35,234 nucleotides of DNA from Rhizobium sp. Root1212 (GCF_001424985.1 NZ_LMDA01000015.1:1-35234), one strand, 5' to 3'. Shown: positions 1 through 8,152, counted from the first letter of the stretch. Numbers and translations: made by a program. The notes: generated from the letters alone by a model not told the origin.

Positions 1-98
1 CTGCAGAGGCAGAAGAACGATACTACGCCACGCTGGACGCACCAGCTATGGCCGCATAACTTAAACCAAACGGTCTCCGGCAAAGTCGGGGCGGTTCA
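1..98 (+). mobile_element. 3' end of an IS3-family insertion sequence (partial)
   Basis: The first 59 bases close a reading frame and are followed by an AT-richer spacer and a terminal repeat ending in TTCA at 98. Read on the minus strand from 98, the terminus starts TGAACCGCCCCGACTTTGCC, which is almost identical to the terminus that starts at 35124 (TGAACCGCCCCGGCTTTGCC). The element continues outside the window to the left, so its own target duplication cannot be checked. The base after the end is C99. Confidence 0.8.
3..59 (+). CDS. C-terminal tail of an IS3-family transposase OrfB (partial)
   Basis: Only the last 18 codons are present, ending in a tail with RYYATLDAPAMAA before TAA at 57-59. 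A tail with a YY pair and a final MAA is common at the end of IS3-family OrfB proteins. Its position about 40 bases inside the terminal repeat fits that assignment. The catalytic domain lies outside the window, so activity cannot be judged. Confidence 0.6.
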   Translation, partial: AEAEERYYATLDAPAMAA

Positions 99-140
99 CT
101 TTGGCGCCATTTTCGAACAATCCATATCATTTGAGGAGTA

Positions 141-162
141 GCTGACAGAGCCGGTTGTCAGC
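141..162. repeat. 7-bp inverted repeat (possible hairpin)
   Basis: GCTGACA at 141-147 and TGTCAGC at 156-162 are perfect inverted arms with an 8-base loop. The hairpin lies between the IS3 end and the 3' end of the leftward gene that stops at 205. No clear T-run follows on either strand, so an intrinsic terminator is only a weak possibility. Confidence 0.35.
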
Positions 163-204
163 TCGTTCTTTACGCAGAATTTAAGGCCAGAGCTCGCTTT
201 ACAA

Positions 205-870
205 TTAACTCATCTTCACGGGACCGAACATTCCACTCTCAACCATCGCGAGATAAATTTTCTTCATTGCCAGTGCTGTATCTTGGCTGACGAAGAGCGA
301 TGATCTGCTTCCATGTGGAGCGCCGAGAAGATAAGGCCGCATCGTTTCCCAGTTCTCCGCCCGGGATGACCATCGCCAAACCGGGATTTCCTGCTCAAGC
401 ATAAGCGGGACAGCAAGTGATTTCGGCACCAGCTTCCCCGGCTCAAGCATTGCATCCCATTCACAGCGAACAAGAACCGCTTGGGTACCGGTATTGTAGA
501 ACGGAACGTCAAGAATCTCAGCGGTGATCTTTGCACGAGGATGGTGCTGGAGACTGTCAACGGATGCGACAACTTTCTCGCCGTTTACATATGGGCAAGT
601 TAAAAAGCCGTGCGCGAAATAGACCGTGTGATCAAGCCCCTGATAGCCGCAACGATCACTGGGATAAGTCTCAGGATTGTGCTCATCGTGACGCGATACC
701 AATGGATGCCATGTCGGATAGCCTTCAACAACTGGTCCACACTCATCGATGATATCCAGTAGCGCACGCTCGCTCCGCAAGCGTTCATCGGGAGTGAAAT
801 TTCTCGACACTAGATAGCTTTTCGCTCGTTCGAAACCATTGACGGCGGCTTCATCAGCTCTGAACGCCAT
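205..870 (-). CDS. Hypothetical protein, 221 aa
   Basis: I do not recognise the family. The protein has no signal peptide or membrane segment and is rich in aromatic residues and His in the middle (HDEHNPETYP, DHTVYFAHGF). That composition suggests a folded cytoplasmic protein. ATG at 870 was chosen because GAGGAG lies eight bases upstream, while the GTG at 879 would place that site too close. It is transcribed leftward towards the IS3 end and has no operon partner. Codon use looks like a real gene over its whole length. Confidence 0.6.
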   Translation of the reverse strand: MAFRADEAAVNGFERAKSYLVSRNFTPDERLRSERALLDIIDECGPVVEGYPTWHPLVSRHDEHNPETYPSDRCGYQGLDHTVYFAHGFLTCPYVNGEKVVASVDSLQHHPRAKITAEILDVPFYNTGTQAVLVRCEWDAMLEPGKLVPKSLAVPLMLEQEIPVWRWSSRAENWETMRPYLLGAPHGSRSSLFVSQDTALAMKKIYLAMVESGMFGPVKMS

Positions 871-970
871 TCTCTGCACTCCTCAATTGGTTGATGCATA
901 GAGTATAGTTCAAGCGCAGGAAACGTCAATTTCGTGCGCAGAAATTTGATTCTGTTTGAAGATTCTGCTC

Positions 971-1300
971 ATGACGCGCGAGGACCGAGCCGAATCAAGG
1001 TTCGCCCATCGATCGATCACCTCGGACAAGATGGCCTTCCTATACGAGTTCATGCGAATGTTGAGGCACTATTTGCTCGTTCCGATCATCGAACGTGCCC
1101 TGACGCTATTGCTCACCCGTTTTTGTGATCCGGAGCCAGACGAAGGCTACCTGCGCGAAGGCAATGTTGCCGTGGCGCAGTTCGAAATTGAAGGAGCTGC
1201 AGACGACACGGAAATCAGAGAAGCCCGGATTTTGCGCCAGCGTGACGTCAATGACATCATGCGAGAGTTTTTAGGCGCGCTAGGTATTGCGTTTAAGTGA
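971..1300 (+). CDS. Small hypothetical protein, uncertain
   Basis: This is an open frame of about 109 codons with a hydrophobic stretch near the middle (LLVPIIERALTLLLTRF) and an acidic, Arg-rich C-terminal part. ATG at 971 has only a weak GAAGA sequence upstream, and ATG at 1031 is a possible alternative start. It is divergent from the gene ending at 870. No family is recognised. It could be a remnant of a longer gene or a chance frame. Confidence 0.3.
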   Translation: MTREDRAESRFAHRSITSDKMAFLYEFMRMLRHYLLVPIIERALTLLLTRFCDPEPDEGYLREGNVAVAQFEIEGAADDTEIREARILRQRDVNDIMREFLGALGIAFK

Positions 1301-1643
1301 TGCTCGGAGCGCGGAAGGGGATAGATCATGGAGTGACTTGATCGATATCACATTCTGATGCCATTTTTTTTATGCATGTTTGCGGCAGAGAACTGGGGTT
1401 GCGGGTTCGATTCCTTTCAAGGCGGGGGTATGTAGACGTAGCCAACCGGGTTGAAATCATCCACTGCTAGCCCGAGAGGGCTTCGGCGTCGACGACCTTG
1501 GGATCAACGTGTGCGGTTCATCAACCGCCTCTTCGCGTTACCACTCGTCGCCGTCAACAGATGAGACGAGACCCGCCGCAGCGAGCGTCGAAGAATTTGA
1601 ACGCTCGTTCGATGCGACTAAAACGCATGTGGCGCCTTGCTCT
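1301..1643. other. Gene-free stretch with a tRNA T-arm-like motif
   Basis: No convincing gene is visible here. A T-run occurs around 1366-1372, and GGGTTCGATTCC at 1403-1414 resembles a tRNA T-loop sequence. I cannot fold an acceptor stem or anticodon arm around it, so no tRNA is called. The short frames in this stretch look like chance or shadow frames of the GNAT gene on the other strand. Confidence 0.4.
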
Positions 1644-2090
1644 TCACAGCACCTTTTCCATGCGGATTCCGCCCCCGCCTGTTCCCAACTCTGACCAGCC
1701 GGAGGCGAGGTAGAAGCGCAAAGCAGTTCTGGTGCTGACCAGCTTTCCCAAAGAGAAGCCCGCATTGCGGAACGAGTCCTCCAGCGCGGCCAATAGCGCC
1801 TTGCTCACTCCCTGAAAGCGGTGCTCGGGGGCTACGTAATTGAGGACGATGCTGTCGCCAGCGACTGCTCCCACCCCAGCGATTTCGCCGCTGACTTCTG
1901 CGACCCAGACCGTTTGATCCGGATTATCCATCATTTTACCAACGCCTGCTTCGGACTTGTTTTGCGTCCATTGGCGTAGGCGGCCTGAATCGTTTCCATG
2001 ATCCTCAGTACAAAGGCATGTAATCGAGGCGGTCAGCACCCGGCTTATCGCCGGAATGTCTGTTGTGCTTGCTTTGCGAACGGTGACCAT
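1644..2090 (-). CDS. GNAT-family N-acetyltransferase, 148 aa
   Basis: The length and pattern fit a single GNAT domain that transfers an acetyl group from acetyl-CoA to an amine. A beta strand with EVSGEIAGVGAV is followed by LNYVAPEHRFQGVSKALL, which carries the acetyl-CoA pyrophosphate-binding signature (R-x-x-G-x-S/G). The C-terminus has the usual RFYLASGW element. The substrate is unknown. The gene lies 59 bases downstream of the lipoprotein gene on the same strand and may be the last gene of the DeoR-lipoprotein-GNAT set. A second, more distant GNAT gene occurs at 31670. Confidence 0.85.
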   Translation of the reverse strand: MVTVRKASTTDIPAISRVLTASITCLCTEDHGNDSGRLRQWTQNKSEAGVGKMMDNPDQTVWVAEVSGEIAGVGAVAGDSIVLNYVAPEHRFQGVSKALLAALEDSFRNAGFSLGKLVSTRTALRFYLASGWSELGTGGGGIRMEKVL

Positions 2091-2149
2091 CTGTCTTGTC
2101 CCTGACCCATCGGCAGTTTTCAGCTTTAACTAAAAGAATCCGACCTCCA

Positions 2150-2614
2150 TTACGGCTGGGGAACAGACCCGTCCGGCATGCGCTGACCGCGCGCTTTCAT
2201 TTCGGCCTTGGTTTTCCGAAACTCGACGCAGGCGTCGAACTTGGGGTTTGTCTTGCAAAACCCTTCCAACCGCTGGACGTTTGCTGCCATCATGCCGGGT
2301 ACGTACTGCTGGAAATCCTGCATGCGTCGCGTGGTTTCCGCAGTGACCGCCATATGGGTCATGCCGGTCGGATCTAGTCCTCCGAAGGTATTTGCGGCCG
2401 CGATTGCTGGTACCATGTCACTTGCACGCTGTGCCGATTTCATCGCTTTGGCCATCTCGGCATCCGTCAACGGCCTGGCGGTCATTACTCCATCTTTGGT
2501 GGTGCCATTATAGCCGATCGGCGTGACGGACGGTGGGCTCTGGCAGCCGGCGAGCGAAGAGGCAAAAAACGCGAAGAGGAAGAGTATTTTTTTCGAGAGA
2601 GGGGGATCACTCAT
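2150..2614 (-). CDS. Small lipoprotein, hypothetical
   Basis: A short charged start (MSDPPLSKK) is followed by a hydrophobic core and a lipobox, SSLAGC, with the lipidated Cys at about residue 24. This predicts export and anchoring by signal peptidase II. The mature part has a C-terminal C-K-T-N-x5-C motif. Starts further upstream are open, including an ATG at 2701 that overlaps the DeoR stop as ATGA, but they would give an unusually long leader. None of the starts has a strong ribosome-binding site. A remnant with the same Cys motif lies at 28260-28513. Function unknown. Confidence 0.65.
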   Translation of the reverse strand: MSDPPLSKKILFLFAFFASSLAGCQSPPSVTPIGYNGTTKDGVMTARPLTDAEMAKAMKSAQRASDMVPAIAAANTFGGLDPTGMTHMAVTAETTRRMQDFQQYVPGMMAANVQRLEGFCKTNPKFDACVEFRKTKAEMKARGQRMPDGSVPQP

Positions 2615-2697
2615 GTAGAGGGTGGACACCATAGTTCGCTCTGGTGTGGATAAGGCCGGGCGCGTTAGCGACCGCGCCGACATCTCGCCCGGTCTGC

Positions 2698-3459
2698 TCA
2701 TGCCTGAGCGCGCGTGATTGAGATTCCACGCATTTGGTAAGGTTCCAGGAGATCATACGGGCAGCTCTGTTCCACGATCAGCCCGTCGATTTGATCGAGA
2801 CCGATGATATCGTGAGCGGAGACTGCGCCGAGTTTTTCTTTGGATGCGAGGACAAGTGTTTCCGCCGACTGGCGACTAATAGCTCGCTTGATCGCCGCCT
2901 CTTCTCTGTCACCTGTCGTAAGCCCGTGGTCGGGATGGATGCCGGTTACACCCATGAAAAAAATGTCGGCGCGGATGTGGGAGATACCCTCACTGGCCAC
3001 GGAACCCACTGCCACGTTGGAGTGTTTGTAAATGCGGCCGCCGACAAGCTCCACTTCGACGTATGGGTGGTCGGAAAGAGCGACCACTATATCGGGGCTG
3101 TGTGTGACAACGGTCGCATGGAGTTGCCGGGGAAGAGCGCGGGCCACCGCAACGGTGCTCGTCCCGCCATCCAGGAAAATGATCTGGCCATTCCTGACCA
3201 TCGCCGCCGCCGCCTTTGCGATTGCCGTCTTATCCTCGACGGAAATATTCCTTCGGCTTGGAAGGTCAGCGAGCGCTTTTGATGCCGGCAAAGCTCCACC
3301 ATGGACCCGTTGTAGCAGACCTTCCGCGGCAAGCTCGCGAAGGTCGCGCCGGATTGTATCTTCCGACAGGCCCAACGCAATGCTGAGCTCTTTCGCAACC
3401 ACGCGGCCCGCGGTTGCGAGGGTGTCAAGGATAAGGGCTTTTCTTTCGCTCGTTAGCAT
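2698..3459 (-). CDS. DeoR-family transcriptional regulator
   Basis: The N-terminus is a DeoR winged helix-turn-helix (LSEDTIRRDLRELAAEGLLQRVHGGA, here in two parts: LSEDTIRRDL, then VHGGA). The remainder is the DeoR sensor domain of the ISOCOT/sugar-phosphate isomerase fold, with IFLDGGTST, VVTHSP, VELVGGRI and DHGLTT elements. Length is normal at about 253 aa. ATG at 3459 is preferred over ATG at 3471 because AGG lies six bases upstream and DeoR proteins often begin MLTSERK. It is divergent from the Nudix gene, with a perfect inverted repeat between them. The effector is probably a phosphorylated sugar or nucleoside, which is inference. Confidence 0.93.
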   Translation of the reverse strand: MLTSERKALILDTLATAGRVVAKELSIALGLSEDTIRRDLRELAAEGLLQRVHGGALPASKALADLPSRRNISVEDKTAIAKAAAAMVRNGQIIFLDGGTSTVAVARALPRQLHATVVTHSPDIVVALSDHPYVEVELVGGRIYKHSNVAVGSVASEGISHIRADIFFMGVTGIHPDHGLTTGDREEAAIKRAISRQSAETLVLASKEKLGAVSAHDIIGLDQIDGLIVEQSCPYDLLEPYQMRGISITRAQA

Positions 3460-3484
3460 CACGGACCTCATCTGTTCTGCGGCT

Positions 3485-3513
3485 TATTGCACGTTTTATT
3501 CATTCGTGCAATA
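3485..3513. promoter_or_regulatory. Candidate DeoR operator: 9-bp perfect inverted repeat
   Basis: TATTGCACG at 3485-3493 and CGTGCAATA at 3505-3513 are perfect inverted arms with an 11-base spacer. The repeat lies in the 83-base gap between the divergent deoR and Nudix genes. A further GTGCAT follows just before the Nudix ribosome-binding site. Placement and symmetry fit an autoregulatory operator, but binding is inferred. Confidence 0.6.
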
Positions 3514-3542
3514 CCGTGCGGTTATGTGCATCGGAGACGAAC

Positions 3543-4124
3543 ATGACGATATCTAATCGAATCAAAGTTGAAGAGGTAACCACGCTCTCAAGCGACTGGT
3601 ACATTTTGAGGAAGACAACACTCAGCTTCCTGCGGGGTGACGGCACCTGGCAGAGGCAGAGCCGGGAAACCTACGATCGCGGCAACGGTGCGACGATTCT
3701 TCTCTACGACCTTGAGCGGCGTAGGGTACTTCTAACCCGGCAATTTCGGTATCCGGCGTATGTCAATGGCCATGACGATCTTCTGACGGAGGCACCGGCA
3801 GGTCTTTTGGACAATGCCATTCCGGAAGAACGGATCAAGGCGGAGGTCGAGGAGGAAACCGGATATCGGGTAAGCGATGTGCGACCGATTTTCGATGCCT
3901 TCATGAGTCCCGGCTCGGTGACCGAGAGGCTCCACTTCTTCATTGGCTCCTATTCAGCCGCGGACCAGGTATCCAATGGCGGCGGAAACGCGGATGAAGG
4001 TGAGGACATCGAGCGCCTCGAACCTACGATAGATGAAGCGCTGGAGATGATTGCGGATGGGCGCATTCGGGACGGCAAGACGATCATGCTTCTCCAGTAT
4101 GCCGCCCTTCATGTGTTCAAATGA
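3543..4124 (+). CDS. nudK: NudK-like Nudix pyrophosphatase (copy 1)
   Basis: At 193 aa this matches the GDP-mannose/nucleotide-sugar pyrophosphatase NudK group, which splits a nucleotide-sugar into nucleoside and sugar phosphates using Mg2+. Family features are DRGNGATILLYD, the QFRYP segment, the EAPAGLLD loop leading into the Nudix box with EVEEETGY at about 101-108, and the downstream MSPGSVTERLHFF segment. The metal-binding Glu pair EE at 104-105 is intact, although the first Glu of the box is replaced by Ile93. ATG 3543 has GGAG upstream. It is divergent from deoR and starts the rightward gene set. Copy 2 lies at 31074. Confidence 0.9.
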   Translation: MTISNRIKVEEVTTLSSDWYILRKTTLSFLRGDGTWQRQSRETYDRGNGATILLYDLERRRVLLTRQFRYPAYVNGHDDLLTEAPAGLLDNAIPEERIKAEVEEETGYRVSDVRPIFDAFMSPGSVTERLHFFIGSYSAADQVSNGGGNADEGEDIERLEPTIDEALEMIADGRIRDGKTIMLLQYAALHVFK

Positions 4125-4185
4125 ACGGATGATGGCGGCGGGATACAACCTAGGCATCGTGATACAGCGGTTCGGTTTTTAAGTC

Positions 4186-5001
4186 ATGCATACACTAGAC
4201 ACAGGTACATTTCTGGGACGGGTTCCCTTTGCAAGGATCGGCGGTGGCCTGAACCCAATCCTCGTGATTAACGGTGGTCAGGGCTTCATGATGGCGCCAG
4301 ATCGCGAACGTATGTCGAAGGACGTAAGTCGTCTGAAACGGCTGCTGCCGAACGACCGTAGTATTGTTCTCATCGGCTACGATCCGAGTCCGACTACGGT
4401 AACAGTCGAGGGGCTGGCGCATGATGCGGCGGAAATTATCGATCGACACCTCGGTGGGCGAGCCGATGTGATGGGCATCTCCTATGGTGGCGTTGTCGCC
4501 GCTCACCTCGCGGCGCGCTGGCCTGAAAAAATCGACAGACTTATCCTGATTGCAAGCGCCCATCGTTTTTCAACCGAAGGAAAGCGTCTCGTGAGGCGCC
4601 AGATCGAATTGGTTGAGACCGGGGATATGAAAGGCCTGTTGAAAGAATTTACCTCCATGTTCCGAAACCCTTGGCTTAACTGGCTGGTGGGTTTGCGCGT
4701 GTGTATTGGGGGAAATCGCATGTTGAAGCGGCTCGGAAAGCCAGAGGCAATTGTTCGATATCTCGACGCGATGCTCCGCAGCGAGCTGCCTGGGGCCGAC
4801 GCGTTACCGTTCGATTCCCATACGCTCATTATCGGGGGTAGCCGGGACCAGTTTTTTGCCGAAGCAATCATTGAGGCCGCTTCGCGCAATTGTGGCGTTA
4901 GAGTCACTATCCTCGACGGAGATACTCATATGGCCCCGGTAGAGCGCGCGACAGCGGTGAACCGCTCCATTGCCTCGTTCCTAAGCCAGACGTCGCCCTA
5001 A
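4186..5001 (+). CDS. Alpha/beta hydrolase, 271 aa
   Basis: The nucleophile elbow is G-I-S-Y-G with Ser99. The likely triad is completed by Asp221 in GGSRDQFF and His248 in DGDTHM, in the order and spacing usual for the fold. No signal peptide is present, so it acts in the cytoplasm. The substrate is unknown; this class includes esterases, peptidases and lactonases. It lies 61 bases after the Nudix gene on the same strand and could be co-transcribed. The ribosome-binding site before ATG 4186 is weak. Confidence 0.85.
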   Translation: MHTLDTGTFLGRVPFARIGGGLNPILVINGGQGFMMAPDRERMSKDVSRLKRLLPNDRSIVLIGYDPSPTTVTVEGLAHDAAEIIDRHLGGRADVMGISYGGVVAAHLAARWPEKIDRLILIASAHRFSTEGKRLVRRQIELVETGDMKGLLKEFTSMFRNPWLNWLVGLRVCIGGNRMLKRLGKPEAIVRYLDAMLRSELPGADALPFDSHTLIIGGSRDQFFAEAIIEAASRNCGVRVTILDGDTHMAPVERATAVNRSIASFLSQTSP

Positions 5002-5086
5002 ACACTAAGCCGCAGATTTCGATAAATTGCGGTTTGATCGATACGTTGGGACTGGCCTGCCAGTACCTACTCTAGGAGTAAAGAAT

Positions 5087-5884
5087 ATGGAGAGTGTGTT
5101 AAATCTGGCGCGCCGGGCGCGAATAGCCGGGCTTTCGGAAGATTTCCAGTTGGGGCATCAGACGTTGGATGAGGCCGCTGGATTGTTGAGCCATGACGGC
5201 GAAAAGGCGTCGGCGTGGATCGCCATCGAAAGAGGGCGACTTCACAACACAGCGGGAGATCCAAAAGCCGCGTTGCCGTTTTTTCTGGATGCGTGGAAAA
5301 TAGCGCGCGCGAATGCGGATCACAATCTGGCGGTTGATGCTGCTCATATGCTTGCGATTGCTTCAGAACTTGCTGAGGCCGAACTGTGGACGCTGACAGC
5401 GCTCGACTATATCGCTGCGAATGGCGTAAGTCATGGCTGGACGGCGATGCTGCATTATAATCTGGGTTGGACCTATTACGAGAGCGGTTTGTATGACCAG
5501 GCGCTTATCTGTTTCCGCAAAGATGAAAAGTTCCAATCGGTCTACGGGGATTCGCAAACGCTAAAGATCTCTCGCTATGCAGTAGTCAAGACTTTGCGGG
5601 CGATGCATAACCTCAACGAAGCAATAACCTTGGGGAGACGTGTTGTCGAAGATGCTGAAACGGCCGGCGACAAGGCGCCATTTGTTTGCGAGGAGCTCGC
5701 CGAATGCTACGCGACCGTCGGGGACTATGACATGGCCGCAGAATTCGCCGCCAGGGCATATGAAGTATTATCCGGCAACCCTGTTTTTGTTCGAGATGAA
5801 TCGGAAAGACTTGCCAAACTTGCTACCTTGCGAAGATTTATACAACCGTTGGATCATTGCTGCCTTCTACCGCCCGCGTCGTAG
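5087..5884 (+). CDS. TPR-repeat protein, 265 aa
   Basis: The protein is almost wholly alpha-helical with repeated 34-residue-like units. Examples are ALPFFLDAWKIARANAD, HYNLGWTYYESGLYDQALICFRK and ELAECYATVGDYDMAAEFAARAYE. These match the W-L-G-Y-A-F-A-P pattern of tetratricopeptide repeats, which act as protein-binding scaffolds. ATG 5087 was chosen because AGGAG lies nine bases upstream; the longer frame from 5027 lacks such a site. No catalytic or DNA-binding domain is seen. The partner is unknown. The gene ends about 80 bases before the LysE pseudogene. Confidence 0.75.
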   Translation: MESVLNLARRARIAGLSEDFQLGHQTLDEAAGLLSHDGEKASAWIAIERGRLHNTAGDPKAALPFFLDAWKIARANADHNLAVDAAHMLAIASELAEAELWTLTALDYIAANGVSHGWTAMLHYNLGWTYYESGLYDQALICFRKDEKFQSVYGDSQTLKISRYAVVKTLRAMHNLNEAITLGRRVVEDAETAGDKAPFVCEELAECYATVGDYDMAAEFAARAYEVLSGNPVFVRDESERLAKLATLRRFIQPLDHCCLLPPAS

Positions 5885-5963
5885 ACCAAAAAGTCGATAT
5901 TTGACAAATACATCGGTCATCAGGATCACTACGACCTCCCCGAACTTTAAATGGATAGGGATC

Positions 5964-6160
5964 ATGACGAATGCATTGCGGATGACCATGGCAGCCTTCT
6001 CGCTGGGGGCTTCCATCTCCGTCGGGTCCGTCAATATGTGGTGATGTCGGCTGGCATGCGGCATGGATTTGTCTGGTCGATGTGGTTCGTTACAGGAGCA
6101 ACCTATGGCTTTAACGCTCTACTGATCGTTGTTGGCAAACGCCATGCGGTGAAGCACATA
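5964..6160 (+). pseudogene. LysE-family exporter remnant, frameshifted and truncated
   Basis: Bases from ATG 5964 encode MTNALRMTMAAFSLGASIS then VGSVNM, followed by an early TGA at 6042. The next frame continues with VVMSAGMRHGF, then WFVTGATYGFNALLIVVG. Together these align with the first 57 or so residues of the intact LysE protein at 34245-34844 (MATFALAASFS, GPVNIVALSAGMQFGF, FVTGATFGFTLLLLSVG). Adding one base after the Asn-Met codons restores the frame, so a single-base deletion is likely. Homology ends near 6140 and the rest of the gene is missing. A ribosome-binding site (AGGGATC) is still present. Confidence 0.8.
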
Positions 6161-6184
6161 GATAGTCCTCGAGGAAAGGGAAAG

Positions 6185-6721
6185 ATGTCTGGGAAGATAC
6201 ACATGGTGGCCGGGCCCATCGGAGTGGGTAAGACCACATATGCTCAGGAACATACCGACCGGATCAATGGCGTCCGGTTTTCAATCGATGAATGGATGTT
6301 GTCCTTGTTTGGTCCAGACATACTGGCTTACCCTGACCCAACCTGGATCTTTGATCGCGTGAAGAGATGCAACCGCCGTATTTTGGACACCGCCCTTCCT
6401 GTTGCGTTGCGGGGTGTGGACATCGTTCTCGACCTCGGCTTCACGCTGCAGGATGAGCGGAAGGCTGTCGCCGATGCAGCCCATGCCAGCGCGCTCATTG
6501 TAGAAATGCACTGGCTACAAGGACCAAAATCCTTGCGATGGGAAAGAGTTGAAAAACGGAATGATCAAGGCGGCACAACCTTCGCCTTTAAGATCACCCG
6601 GTCGATGTTCGATTTTATGGAGGCCAGATTGGAAGAGCCAGATTCAGAAGAACTTCTCGCGCTCAATGGAAGACGAATTTCGCCGCACGAGACGGCTGTC
6701 TTAGACGGAATGAGCCGATGA
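6185..6721 (+). CDS. P-loop kinase-like ATP-binding protein, 178 aa
   Basis: A Walker A motif, GPIGVGKTT, lies at residues 10-18 and is followed by FSIDEWM. A later VDIVLDLGFT resembles the second acidic motif of small P-loop kinases and the zeta-toxin/Cpt-like group, which phosphorylate small metabolites. Length fits a single-domain kinase. ATG 6185 has AGGAAAGGG upstream. The longer open frame to the left is only the LysE remnant. The stop overlaps the next start as ATGA, so translation is probably coupled to the following hydrolase. The substrate is unknown. Confidence 0.75.
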   Translation: MSGKIHMVAGPIGVGKTTYAQEHTDRINGVRFSIDEWMLSLFGPDILAYPDPTWIFDRVKRCNRRILDTALPVALRGVDIVLDLGFTLQDERKAVADAAHASALIVEMHWLQGPKSLRWERVEKRNDQGGTTFAFKITRSMFDFMEARLEEPDSEELLALNGRRISPHETAVLDGMSR

Positions 6722-7590
6722 ACGCAAAGGACCCGCAGCCATCATTGCGCCAGGATTACATTCTGTTGCCTGACGGGAGGCGCCTTGCCTGGTCCGAGTG
6801 GGGACCGATTGGCGGCCGACCCATTATTTTTTGCACTGGGGCTGCGATGAGCGGAAGTCTGGGGTTTGCCGAAGCTGATCTCTCATCCCTCGGTGGCCGG
6901 TTGATTGGCATAGATAGACCAGGTCTTGGCCGTTCGGACGCAAATCTCGATAGCTCGTTGAACTCATGGGCCCGGGACGTTGAGACGTTGATTGAGGCGC
7001 GAGAGTTGAAGGATGCCGTTGCGGTGGGATTCTCGCAAGGGGCTCCCTACGCACTCCAGCTCGGAGCGAGTGAGGTCGTAAGAGGGGTGGCGGTCGTGTC
7101 CGGCCAAGACGACTTCAACTTCGAGCCGACGTTTGATAAGCTCGATAAAGAGTTCATCACGATGTTCCAGTCTTTCCGAGTTGATCCGGAGGCCTTCACC
7201 AAGAATTTGAGTGAACTCGCAACTGCCGACTGGTTATGGACAATGGTCATGACGAACAGTTCGGATGCCGACCGCGCCGTATTCGGCGCCGAGCCTTTTG
7301 CTAACGCTTATCGCCGCTGCCTCGATGAGGGTTTTGTTCGAGGAAGTGGCGGATATACACGCGACCTGCAGAACACCTGGAGCACATGGCCCTTTCGAGT
7401 CGAAGATGTACATGTACCAGTCGATCTCTGGTACGGAGAAATGGACACTAGTCCAGTCCATTCGCCCGACTTTGGCCAGATTCTGTCAACACGCATTCCG
7501 CGTTGTCGACTATTCTGCAAGGAGGAATTTGGAAGCGCATTGCTGTGGACCCTAGGTCGAGAGATCATTACAGAACTGCTCAAGCATTAA
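6718..7590 (+). CDS. Alpha/beta hydrolase, 290 aa, lacking the usual His
   Basis: The fold shows an N-terminal PDGRRLAWSEWG strand, an oxyanion-loop segment, the IDRPGLGRSD turn and a nucleophile elbow GFSQG with Ser106. The acid residue is likely in WYGEMDTSPVHSP. Where the catalytic His is expected near the C-terminus the sequence reads EEFGSALLW, with no His. This may be a family trait or loss of activity. The first four bases overlap the kinase stop (ATGA). It is the last gene of the rightward set that starts at 3543. Confidence 0.82.
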   Translation: MNAKDPQPSLRQDYILLPDGRRLAWSEWGPIGGRPIIFCTGAAMSGSLGFAEADLSSLGGRLIGIDRPGLGRSDANLDSSLNSWARDVETLIEARELKDAVAVGFSQGAPYALQLGASEVVRGVAVVSGQDDFNFEPTFDKLDKEFITMFQSFRVDPEAFTKNLSELATADWLWTMVMTNSSDADRAVFGAEPFANAYRRCLDEGFVRGSGGYTRDLQNTWSTWPFRVEDVHVPVDLWYGEMDTSPVHSPDFGQILSTRIPRCRLFCKEEFGSALLWTLGREIITELLKH

Positions 7591-7836
7591 TACGGCCTGT
7601 ATGTTGAGTCATAATGTCCGGTGCAGAGCGTTGGCAGCGCTCACTTGGTCTACCTAAAAACAGCGGTTGTTGTGACAGGAATCGACTTTTGCCTTGGCTG
7701 CATTGTGAGGCGATGTCGCGTATTGTTAGCCTTATGTACCGGGAGAGTGTAAACTATTTCCCGATTGGGGCAGCCGTCAACGGACGTCAGCTGCCCTGGC
7801 CAACCATACACGAGCCCCTTCGTCCCAGCCGCTTCT

Positions 7837-8061
7837 TTACCTCAGTTGAGATTTTCTTGCGTGCTTCCAAGGAAGAGGTGGCGCGATCGGAAGCGCACCT
7901 CCATGGACCTGCCTTACTAATCCAGCCACGGCCATTTCGTGCAAGTCGCGGCAGATTATGTCTTCCGACAACTGAAGTTCCGCCGCCAGGTCTCCGGTGA
8001 AAATCTTCCCGTCATTGCCAAGTCTTAGCAAGATGAATGCCCGCCGGTGAGATGTTAGCAT
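7837..8061 (-). pseudogene. Truncated DeoR regulator: DNA-binding domain only
   Basis: From ATG 8061 the 74-residue frame reads as a DeoR N-terminus (MLTSHRRAFILLRL, then LAAELQLSEDIICRDL, then RQVHGGALPI). It stops just after the winged helix, so the 170-residue sensor domain is gone. No sensor-like sequence continues in another frame down to 7591. The usual T-I-R-R-D-L recognition helix reads I-I-C-R-D-L, with Cys for Arg. It is divergent from the DUF4406-like gene, as an intact DeoR regulator would be. It could still make a small DNA-binding protein. Confidence 0.75.
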
Positions 8062-8088
8062 TTTAGTTTCCACCACCTTGACTTTGCA

Positions 8089-8146
8089 TGATTATGCATG
8101 CTTTACCGGTAAAATCCAGATTTTTCTGGAAACTTCGTGCATTTAG
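8089..8146. promoter_or_regulatory. Intergenic inverted repeats before the DUF4406-like gene
   Basis: TGCAT-gatt-ATGCA at about 8089-8102 is a short palindrome. TCCAGA at 8115-8120 and TCTGGA at 8125-8130 are perfect arms with a four-base loop. CGTGCAT lies at 8136-8142, directly before AGGAG. CGTGCA is also an arm of the operator candidate at 3485-3513. The role as a regulator site is inferred. Confidence 0.4.
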
Positions 8147-8152
8147 GAGATT

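Noticed and set aside
1391..1425. tRNA-like sequence around GGGTTCGATTCC
   Set aside because: Only a T-arm-like stretch is present; no acceptor stem, D-arm or anticodon arm could be placed around it and no CCA end is seen.
5951..6184. N-terminal extension of the P-loop kinase-like protein
   Set aside because: This stretch translates as the second half of the LysE remnant, and ATG 6185 has a strong ribosome-binding site.
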